Below, one piece after another: positions 25,001 to 37,000 of a DNA stretch of 64,000 nucleotides. A model generated the notes under the pieces. It ran no database searches, was not told the origin of the DNA, and worked only from the letters and a program-made list of their open reading frames with translations. Every line of letters begins with the position of its first letter. Position 1 is the first letter of the stretch. The stretch lies in assembly GCF_910592395.1 (NCBI RefSeq), contig NC_088316.1, forward strand, positions 13,516,001-13,580,000, in the 5' to 3' direction. The stretch is from Lineus longissimus (taxonomy: Eukaryota; Nemertea; Pilidiophora; Heteronemertea; Lineidae). The translations under genes and the position numbers were made by a program.

Positions 25001-28000
25001 ACAATTTAACGATTCTTATTAGAATTTGTTTTATTCAAAATTGAATGAAACAGAGAAATGCACAAACCTGACCAAACATTTGCAAAGCAACACTAAACTT
25101 TGCCTCGCTTCAAGCCTGCCAAAGTCACTGGCATATACATCTCCATACGCATGGTTTTCAATTCTAAGAATGATATTCACAACTGATATAACCGTGCCAA
25201 ATTCGGCTCTTTTAGTATCAGTCGCCACATTGCCAGACTTTTTGGCAAACTCGAAGGAAACAAAATCTATACAGTACACTTGACTCACCTTGTTGAGGAC
25301 GGCGACCCCGTCCCGTTCGTCTCTGGACGGCTTTATTATCCCCCGAAGATTGGCCAGCTTCGTTCACCATCTTGACAGCTTTCTGCCCGCCTTGTTGTTG
25401 TGAGCTCTCTGCCTTGTTGTTGCTGTGAGCTTTCTGCCCACCTTGTTGTTGTTGCGAGCAAGCTCTACACGTTTGGTTAGAAGTACAAAAGCAAGAGCCA
25501 CTACTAGTCGCTGGACGTGAATGTTCCTTCTCTGACGGAGCGGTTCCGTTCTCTCGTGGCGTATGGACGTGATTCACGTATCTCGATTTGGTCAAGAACG
25601 ATATTGTTGGCTCAAGATAACCTGCTGTTAATTGTCCGTTACTTGTGCCAGTGGACGAAATGTTCTTTTTTACACCTAGTTTTCAATCACACGGAAATCA
25701 TGACACCAAATTTTATGATTAGACCGGGGAGTTAAGACAAAAGAACTGATCATGTTTGACGAGAAGACATGCAAGGTGGGGTGTTCACTGATAAAAGATT
25801 GTGCAGCCAAGAAAACGCAGTTTCAAAATTCACAAACTAGAGAAATAAGGAATGAAGCACACTTCAAAAATATTCATCCGAAATGACATTTTCTGTGCCA
25901 AATAAATTTGTATCCATAGTTTCGAGGACGTCCTTTGTTTTTTCTGCAAACTGTGTTATCAATTTTAGAAGTATTATTCCAACAATCAAACATTTAACAC
26001 CAAAATTTGGAGTTTCAGGAGGCTAGTTCAGTCTAATGCTTCAACCCTGAACAAGATTTTAAGCAAAAAAGCTTTACAAAAAACTGCCTATTAGTATTTG
26101 GCATAAAAGGCTCCAAAATTTCAACTGGCACTCAATCTTGCGATATCCGTCCTGCAGAAAACAAATCCTAAACGTTTCGACCTCAATTTATGGCAGTCCA
26201 AGATATCACCTAGGAAGTCCAAAATCGGGATCCAGGAAATCTTGAACAAGATTACCACCTCTTCTTCACAGTGCAGCTGAACAGTCAATCACGAAATACT
26301 TGCCAGATAATTCTACATTTGCATGTTATTGTTGAACGAAGCAAAATAGCAAGAATTGAAAAAGATTCCTGATCACAACCTGGGCTCAGTGGTCGAAGAC
26401 ACATAAACCTATCCTAAAATCTGAAAACTTGTGTTAGGAGTGTCAATGATGCTACAAATCAAGCGAAGATGAATATGAGATAGACCGGACACCTCTTCAA
26501 GTGCCAGGTTATTCCGCCAAATAGATCGGTTTAATCACAAAATTAGACGCAATGGGCATAATGGATCAAGCTAATTACTGGCTACAGACATCCGATGTGG
26601 GTTAGGCAATCAAGCTAAGTAGACACCAGAAGTGCCAGGAAGTTATCAGATTATGATATTCCACTTGATTTTGATTGATATGAATGATATTTGATTTGAG
26701 TGATGTTTGGTTGCAAGTTTAGCGTTCAGATAGATGGAGCCCACGAGAGTATTTTGAGTCTGACTCATCGAGATATAACTGTAGTGGAAGCTTATTTTTT
26801 TCATGAAAACGCAACCATTTTTTACAGCAGCAATCTATATTAGCATGGCAAAATGTAACTAGTCACACTTGCACTTTTGAAATATCAAATGAATTTTTAT
26901 GTGTAAATGGAACAGTTTTTTAAATTTTGGCCTCACACAAAATGTCTTGTAGTATTTGTATTTGGTCTTTCGAAACCGGATACTGGCACAAAGACTGAAG
27001 TTAGATGTCTGGTGCAGTTAGGTATGAAGTATTTATTTTACAATACATGTACTAAGGATCATGTAACTGATAAAGCAAATATCCCAGAAGTGACTTTCCC
27101 AAGGGCACAGACACAAAGATTTAACCGATTCCTGGCAGAATAACTTGACACTTTGAGGCCCACAACAAAATATGACAATATCCTGCTCCGTCACGGACTA
27201 AGTCACTTACTCTGCTGACTTTGTGATGGTCTAGTTTCTGGTTGTTGCGGCCGAATAGGGTCAGACTGGCGTGGCTGCTGGGCGGCTCTTGGAGGCGTTA
27301 ATGGCTTGTTACTCGTACCGGGTTGGTCGAAAAAGTTTTCTTTTGATGTGGAGTTTTTTGGATTGCATCTCACATGTGAGGGTTGTGGCGCTGGCTCGCC
27401 CCCACCGAAAAGATTAATGGACACCCGACCACCTGGAGGATTTAACACCCTGGAAAGAGAAAGATGTATTTGGTTGTAAGAAATAGTTTGCATGGGGGGG
27501 GGGGGGGGAGGGCATAGTAGTTTAAGCACCAGGCTCATATCAGGAGAGCATGGGTTTGACTCTCTCTCTCAGAAGGAGAACTACTGGAGATGTAGGAAGT
27601 CGAGGTCCCTCGTCCCTGGTGCCATGGCAAGCCAAGGACTCCATCCAAACAGACACTGGCGAGTGATGGCCTCTTCCTATGCCCTCAGACAAAAGCAACA
27701 GTCGAGAGTCGATCGAACAATCCCCACTCGTGCATAACTGTAGTGGCACACAAAATTGCTGACTCATCCGTAACTGGATGGTCTCTACTAGGGAATAACT
27801 CAAGCAAGCAAACGCTGAAAAAAACACATGCAAAATTCTTTTTATGAAACTGCCATTGGATATTTTCTGAGTTACATCAGATAGCTGTCATCCCAGTTTG
27901 GTTTGCATGAGTCATCCATCTGAATAATTCACACTGGGGATCAATCTTCACACATTTCATAGCGTATAAAGTCTACAATTGCTGTACTGGTATGTATGTG

Positions 28001-31000
28001 ATATGCTGCCAAAGATTTCCGAATCAAGACACACAGGATATGAGAACACAGAGAATGAATGGTGCACAAGATCTGCAGTGCGGGTACTTTTGGAGGGGAA
28101 ACAGTATTTTTCAAGACACAGGGATGGGCCAGATATCCATCGCTGTCTGGATTTGTGATAGACACCCGGGGAGGGGGGGGGGGGGGGGGGGAGACATTCA
28201 TCTGAAATAACATTATTTTTTTGATAAGCACGTGAAGCTGTTGAAACCGGAGACGTAAAAAGCACCATACCAACATCTGCTGACCGACATCACAGTTCAT
28301 TTTATGATCATGCCAGTTGGACATACACATCTGAACCAATCGATGATATGACTACCAGTTTAGAAAATGTCTATTGATTATCAGGTAGAAGTCGAGACCA
28401 GCCCTAATCAACCTGTGACTCAGTTGGATGAAGGTCAATAACATATGCCATTGATCAGTAAATGAAACGGCTTATTGGGAAATGCCCTGTAAAACAAGCC
28501 ATTCTCATGTCATGCGACAAAAATCGCTGGTCATATACGCATGGTTCATCACAGCAGCTTGTGACAAGAATCAAGTCATTGCTGCAACCTTCAATACGTG
28601 TATCTCTGACTTGCTCAAGAACACAAGCACTGTATTAGCCAGTGTGGAGTATCAAACTCACGATGCTAGAATAAAAGGGGGACAGGGAAACATACTATGC
28701 AATGTGACGGGCAATCTTCCTGCCTGAAACTCTCAATCTAACTCTGCCTCCTAAGATCCAATCACCGCCCCCTGTCCTCAGTAGGGCAACTCCCCAGAAG
28801 ATGTGCAAAGTACAATAACTGTGCCATAACCGAGTTGAGTTGAGAGCAGAACACTTTTTCTGTTGACAACCCTTGAAAAAATACTGAGGGTGCATATGTA
28901 TCTTACCCGAATGCAATTACTAGGAATTAGATAACAATAGGCACAAGGGCCAACAACTCCATGCAAAGTCCACATCTCGACAGGACCTCATCAAATGGAA
29001 ATGCCAAGTAGACTATGAAGTGTCTCAAAGACATCAACACAAACAACAATGTATGTACATGAATAGCAGTACTCACCAATTGCCACCAAGACACAGTATC
29101 CCATACAACGCACTACAAGACAGCGCCCTCACAAAAACAGCGACACTGAGCCAGATTCTGCACTACACATCGGCTGCAACAACGCTAACACCCATTATGA
29201 CTAGACAGTATCAAGACCGTACGCAGGCAGCGTGATATCGGGTAATTCACAGCCCAGTACGCGCAGCGACCAATCAATTTTCGCTATTGATCCTCGAGGG
29301 TAGTGATTGTTTCAGGCGCAGCACATGTGCCAGCCCACGACGTACACGCACAGTTTCAATATCATGCGGACCGTATAATTGAGCAGGATGTAGGCCTAGG
29401 ACTCGGAGGGTGTATAACACACATATGGGACTTATACAAATAGACTATTGAATGCTGCAGCACAGATGGTCCAGCAGGATTATTAATCATACTGTATATT
29501 TGCGGGCGGGCAATGTGCAAAATGACTTTCCGCAACTGGAATTGAATGGACATTTTGCAGCATTCTCTGAAATAGCTTACTGACTGTTAGCTCTGTGGTT
29601 ATACAGTGGTTAGACCCTGATGAGACCCATTTCATTGCTTTAATGTCTGTAAAAGAAATGGTGACACGGCAAGAGATAACTTCATGCATTTGTGGTCAGA
29701 GGATTAGATCAAGAATGACTGCAAAACAAATTTACATTATTTCCAAATCATTTGAGATTTTTACCAGTTCACTGCCCTTTTATTATGTTTTTTACGCCAC
29801 TAGGACATGAAAGTTAATATCCCATAAAGAACCATTAGCCAAGTCTAATGCAAAAATCTTTCTTCTGTGTTTTTTCGAAGTGAATTGCGGTCAAGTGCCA
29901 TGTTTGGCAAAAAATGACTGTCCCAAGTCACCACTGGCCTGTCTGGTATCAAACATATGTTTGCATCAAGAAACTCGACCTTGCCACCTCTCATGTCATA
30001 GAGAAAGGTTCAAAATCATTTGCAGTAGTATCTGCAGTTGTTTTTTAAAAGTTGCGTGCTTTAAAATTGTAAAACATTGACTAAAAGGAACTTTACCTAA
30101 TTGGCACAACTCTCAGTATCAATGCAACACTATTGTGGACTACTTCCTCTTTCTTCGGAGATAGCCTTGCATGCAAACAGAAAGAATTAGTCACTCACCT
30201 GGCTGCGACTTCGAGATTATTTTCCCCACCAGCACCCTTGCAGAGGAACATGAAGACCAAGTACAGGATCAAACCCAAAACCGCCGAAAACAACTCGTAC
30301 CACATAACATCACAAACTAAAGAGAAGACCGAAAAAGGGGCAATGAAATCTGAAAGTAGGCCTAAAAGAAAAACACCCCTTGTCCGAGACAGAACCAAGA
30401 ACTTTCTACATCTTTTTGCAAGAAAGATTCAAGGCAATTTCGCAATGTCCTAGCCAGGTATCAGGTAAGGTCAAAGAGTGTTCAGCACTTTTTCTCCATC
30501 AGGTCGACTTTGGAGGTATACAGGTGCCCAATGGGATCGAAGTTTAAAATAAGAATGCACCGCTACAAAATTATCTGATAATTTACGCTTCTATCGTTGG
30601 CGCATTGGTACTTGTATAGTGGTAGTTAAGCTAGACAGCGCAGGATTCAGATAAAAACTTGATCATCATCCGGTACACTTTTAAACTGTATACACATGTA
30701 AGTCAAACAAGGATTCTTTATGAGGATCTGTAATCTTGCTTGGCGGTTTTTCGCTGCGGGAAGGCACCCACCAGATAAAATATCATCTTATCCTAAAGAT
30801 ACTCTTGGGGTTTATGAGAGAAATGAAAATGGATATGTAGGAAAAGAGCCGATTGGGACAGGATAAAATCGTTTTCCTGGTTCTTAAGTTAGTTTATTGT
30901 GTCTGCAGATTTGAAACTGTTTGATCAAGATAGCATGAATGATCTACCACCACTTTTGGCAAAAAGTCATTTCCTAAATCTGAGTCTCACTCAGACTCAC

Positions 31001-34000
31001 AATGGCTGCCCTAGATTCTTCCAAGCAAAATCCTTCTGTTGACCAATGCTTTATCCTCTCTCTCATCAGCCAATGACCGAAGGGGCCGAAAAGAACCATG
31101 GCTGATGCCAAGAGAGACTTCACAAGCAATCCCCTCATTGTAACAAAAAGCATAATTACCTTTTTAAGAAGCAGTTGGACTTACCCACAGAGCAACCACA
31201 AACTGAAACATATCCACCTGACAGTGACACTTGAAATGGAGCTGTCCGACGCAACCAGTTGGAAAATTGAACACTGCCACTACCCTAGGCTCTGTCCAAG
31301 GCTCAAGAATAGACACAATCGGAGAGGTCAGGAGCAGGGACAGGTCCAAGAAAACAAGTTACCACAGTAAATGACATAACTAGACTAAGGAACTACAAGA
31401 GTCTTGGGAAGAAAAGAAACATATATTCAAGAGTATACCCACTCTGGAGCATAAGTGACTCTCTTCTTGATGCCTCGAATGCCCACCATGTTTCAACCTG
31501 GAACAAACCGCATGGCCACACGTCACGTCACACTGCTGCCAAGTTTTCCGAATCCTGCCGATTCCAAATGAATTGCACAGCAACTGACGAGTACACGCAC
31601 AGAATGCAGACAGAATTGGTCGATACAACAAAACAATTGAAAGCATCAATGACAAACACCGCCTTAATAATTAATTATTCTAAAATTGATTTTGACACTA
31701 TGCTAAAGTCAAATGCAAAAAGTGATAGCATGCATTTACTGACGTTTTTTATTAATGAGCTGATTTCAACAACAGATGGAAGATATTAAATGACAAGAAA
31801 TATGGAAATTTTGTAATTTGATCGATGCATGTACCGGTACTGCATCCCTCGACTGTCAATACGATTGATTGACATACGATTGATTGAAACACAGAAAGAC
31901 CAGGTCCCAGTACACAGTCGAAGCACAGCTGATCCCACCGTGCAGAATTACTGGACAGTATACCGAATACCTTGGCAACACAATGAGGCCACTATGCAGC
32001 AACTGCTGGGCAGAAAATCAATGAGTTGAGCTGGTATTTTCTATATGAAAGTCTTCATGTTCCTATTTTAGAAGTACAGGCAACAGATTGATGTAAATTA
32101 TGATCGATTTGACATTGAGATGGTACTCAGCGTCATCATTTCGCACAGTTCCTGTCAATCACTTGTAGAGCCATATGGACGGAGAGATTGACAGCTGGTA
32201 TATTGACATTGACAAGTGTGGTGCACATTCAGGTTACACTCGGGACCCACTTGCAACTGGATCGATTTGCACTGGCCAACCCAAATGAACCCCTTTATTG
32301 CACCCCCTCTTCGTTACACCAACCCTTGACGAAGAAAACAGCACGCATCGGCTATATATCGGAAGGAATACCCTGGAAGTATAGAATGACATCCCAGTGC
32401 CAGTGGTTGATGGTAATTGTAATCAACTGCAGTGGTGCCATCTGACTGCAGTGCACAGGTGCCACATGATGAACTTCATCATGACCATGGGGTTTCATTC
32501 AATATCCCTAAGTCTAGAGGCGCAGATCAAATGAAAAGAAAACACCCGAGAATATATGCCAGGCCACTGCAAGAAGCACGCATCAAAATCATAGCAACTG
32601 TCCAACATCAAGCTTGTGGCATCACATCTTTTCATCTATGGCAATCAAGATGACTAAGTCAAGTGGCCGGTTAAGGCTGCAGTGGTCAAGAGTCAACGTG
32701 GCACACTGTCATTTTTTAAAGCGCAAGTGCAGCGCCAACATGTCTTATTAGTATGACCGCGAACATAAACTTTGGTTGCACGCTTTCTTACTTTGCAGAA
32801 AGATTGACACCAAGGACAGGACCTTCATGAAGCAGCTGGGAATCAATCTTTCAATAGGATTATCCCCACGAGAGGGTCATACATTGTTCATCATCGTTTC
32901 AATGTGTGACCATAGTGATGTACTGTGTATGTGCACGCCATATAAAGACAATTCGCATTGTCTTCCCAACATTTCCTTTGAAAACTGGACGACAAAATCT
33001 TTCCAGGGGGTCAGTTTTCATCTGAAGAATATTCTACTAGTTCTATCATAACGTGTATACACAGCAGATGACAATCACAGAGTTTTGCATGAAAACATAT
33101 TCTGTGATTTGATTGAAATTGTATAAAAAGATTTTGAAATAAATCATAGGCCCATCCAGGCTGAACCGAGTATCCTGGCAGACCAGACTTGGGTGGGACA
33201 ATGCTAGTACTATTAATAACAGCTGTCACACAAGTCTTCACAGAATTAACTGCAAATAAAAGAGTTTTTTTGTAATTGCGGTAATGTTATGTTGACTCAC
33301 TAGGTGAACAGGTTTGTACATTACAAACATTGATGTCGCCACGGATAGTTGGACATCCAGCAATCTGGCAGGGCAAACGGTTGACGATCACATCATGTAT
33401 AGATGGCAGGTTTGGGATACATCACGTAATGTACACAAACCAACTAACATACTGGCATACTGGGATGGTCTTTATACCCCACTTTTAAGCACAGGCTCCT
33501 TTTAAAGCATTCTTGCCATGTCAAAGATTGGGGAGGTCAAGATGTACTTCTACTAAGAGTACTGGCATAAAATTCGCAACAGGCACAGCAGTTTTAAAGG
33601 CATTCTTGACAGTTTTGAGAAAAATGGCACACTTCAAACAGAAATTATTGAAAAATTCAAGTTGCATATGCATGCTTCTCGCTCAGATATCTATGTGCTG
33701 TCGACCTAAACAAATATTAAAAGAGTGCACCTGCCAGCCTGATCAGTTTCCTCACCACACAACGTCACCAAGTTTGGTTTCCCAGGCAATGAAATCAACA
33801 ACAAGAAGGACATCTGGTGGGAAAGAGATGAACTATGATGGAAATGCCCTAGACATGACTGAGCATTTATTTTAGAATTCGTGTGTACAAATGTACTTTA
33901 TTGATCAGGTTCAGAAAGTCTACGACCAGTAAGATTTATATCATGTAAATCACCTCCCCATTCCTGAGAGCTCTACTGATTGATGATATTTACAGAACCA

Positions 34001-37000
34001 GTTATCAACTATTTCCTGATGGAGCATGAAGGATTTAAAACAAACTGATAGCAGTAGCAGTACACCAGCGTCATATTTTATAATATGGATTGCTTCATCG
34101 GTCCAATGGGGATTAGGATTGCACACATTAGATCTTATCATTTTTATCAAGCAAAGATCTTCAATCCACTGGAATGAAAGCCAGGACGTGCGCAGCCTGG
34201 TGGTGTATTGGTAATTTAAGGACATCCCATTCTCAACCCAGGGGCCATGGATACAAACAAGTTGACATGGTTACTCTGCCTTGACTACCACTGAAAAATT
34301 GAACGGGAGGAGGTTGGAAGCATGAACTGAATTTACTTTCAACACCTACACATGATATTCAGAATCTTTGGTGACGGAATCTACACCACACCACAGTCAG
34401 CAGAAGTCGAATTTGTTTTCCAGATTTCGTATTTGGTTACAGATATGCATTGACAGGTAACTAAGCAATAACCAAGGTATATTTATTCATGCACATGTGT
34501 AACCTAATACTAAATCTGGAGAAAATTAAAATTTCTACTGTAACCAAATACTAAATCTGGAGAAAATTAAAATTTCTACTGTAACCAAATACTAAATCTG
34601 GAGAAAATTAAAATTTCTACTGACTACAGCACTGATTCAGAAGTCCTCAAGGGGTCAAAAGAGTATTCCATGATTGAACCCAATGACAGCCTAAAGAAGA
34701 CCATCATTCATAAAAACCAACCAGCACGTGGAATAGTTTAAACCAATAGTTTACCTGTAAAAATTTATTCATCCCCTGTCATCACCGTTCATTGATTCAA
34801 CAAAGTTTAAAGTCTCAAGTCAGATTGGAAACATGTAACATCACTGAATTCAGACTTTAGATCAACTTTTGATTACCTGCAGGTCCTGGATTGGTAGCCT
34901 ACCCTGTTACATTTGACACCATGGCAGAAAACATCCCAACCCCGCCATCTGCTCACAGGCCAACAGCAGTCAAAAATATGACAACAGTCAGAACATCAAA
35001 TATCAAGTTCTCTATCAGGATTCAAGAATTGAGATAAAGATAAAGCACTGGCTGGATCAGAAAACTGGTCCAATCGGCCAGGTAAAAAAACATCTTCTTG
35101 CCAACATCCGCTTAAACATTACTCATGCTTTACCAACAGATTTCAGAGATCAACACTGTAAACACTGTATGCAAGGTTAATGCACACATTGTGTGTAGAT
35201 TTATCACACAAATTAGAGTTGATTAGTGGAGACCAATTTTCATGTGGAACTTTAAGACACAACATACATGCACCAGTTACAGTCAGTCGTTAGTTGTATT
35301 GTTCTGTTATTATGACTGATGGAATTGTTTTTCTACTTCTCCATTCACACTGTAACAAACAGGCATAAAAATAAAGCATGGTACAGTTACTACTTTACAA
35401 GTATCAAGAGTTAAATAAAGACTTTTTTGTACACCACATATCAAAACTCAAGACTGATAGGCCTATTGGGAGGAAAGACATCGGAATGAAAATAAAAACC
35501 TCTTTTGATTCTTCTATTGATTCCAGAGAAAGTTCCTGCCATGCCCGCTTTATATTGAAGAAGATAACAGTGGGAGGTAGAGGTTTATTTATAAGCTTTT
35601 TTAGAGGAACATTCAGGCCTACATTATGGTACATGCAGCACACAACACCTCGGCCCAATAGAAAATTGCGTGATGGACTATTATAGTATGATTATTACGA
35701 ATGTAGTTATGCCTGGGAGTAAATTAGTAAACAAAAATCAATTCATTGTGTCATACATCTCCAAGGGTGATAAGCAGCCACAACAGTTGGCAAGTGGTGC
35801 AGAAGTGAAAATTGATTTTGATTCAACAATGTGATATGGCATCTGGAATGTGTCGAGTTCCAATCAAGCGGGTACCTACAGGTCGGCTGATCAGAGTTCT
35901 CCACGAGGCCATTTGTCAGGGTGGCCCACTCTACCGTGCTTACTTGCTAACTTACCACCCTACCTTGGAAGAGCCACCCTACCTTGCTCTAGAATTTGAA
36001 AGGGTTTCTAGAAGGCCAAAAAATCATCTGAAAGGCTTAGCATTGGTAGGATCAGAATGAAATATAGATGTAACTCAAAACCTGCATTACCATGTCTTCC
36101 ATACTAGACAGTTTGGCTAGCTTCCATATTTTTTCAACAATTTCAAATGGAAGACAAGAGCCAGCTTAGAATGTATTGGACCTGAAGGCCACTTGTACTC
36201 AATTTCAAAGTACTGCAAAACAATATAACAATACCACAATACATGTGATGAATATGATCATGCTGTATGGTCCACACTCCATAACAATCAATGAACAATA
36301 CATGTATGTCGTTAACGTACTACTGCTACAGTACCTCTTTCAAAAGTCAGAGGCCTAACATAAAAGTATGATGGACAAGCTTACATACAAGTCAGCAGTC
36401 AAGATTCTGGAAAATGGTCAACCTGTCCTTAAGTTAAAAATAGGTCAGGAATTTTGTGAAGGAGACAGTGCGTTGACAACCGCTGTCTTTGGAAATGGCA
36501 TCATAAACTACATAATGCCAAAAATAACAGGATCGATTGATCTGTCACTCCACTGTCAGTGCACAGGCCACTGAATCAAGGGGGTCAGTAGTGAGTAAGG
36601 CCAAGGGGTTAAAGGATTGTAAAATGTCCATGAAGGGTTTAGGAAGAGGGAGAAGGCATCTGCAGAGGTCCCGCAAGGGACTCTTTGACACCTCTTAGGG
36701 ATTTCTTGATCCCTCTTCTACCTGAACCCTTTTTACAATGATTTGACCCCCTAGAATAGTGGCCTTACGGTACTGATTCAGTTGCCTGTGCCTAGCTCTA
36801 GGCCTGCCCCAGCTTAGCAAGCCTTGCCGCACGTGGTCAATCACATTAGACTAATCAGTGACACTGATGACTGACAGTCTCACTGTCAGTCACTGACACA
36901 CACACAGTGTTGTCAAAGTGCATGGACATGGAGATCATGGAGATAGATGGATCATGGACAGGATTGGATAATTTCTTTCTCAACTTTCTTTGTTTAACGA

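Noticed and set aside
28090-28200. Minus-strand segment RVSITNPDSDGY as another Jupiter exon
   Set aside because: No proper donor or acceptor; the frame runs through a poly-C/G tract.
29090-29130. Alternative first exon of Jupiter with a GTGAGT donor near 29,075
   Set aside because: A nearby ATG gives the wrong phase for exon 2, and no other support was seen.
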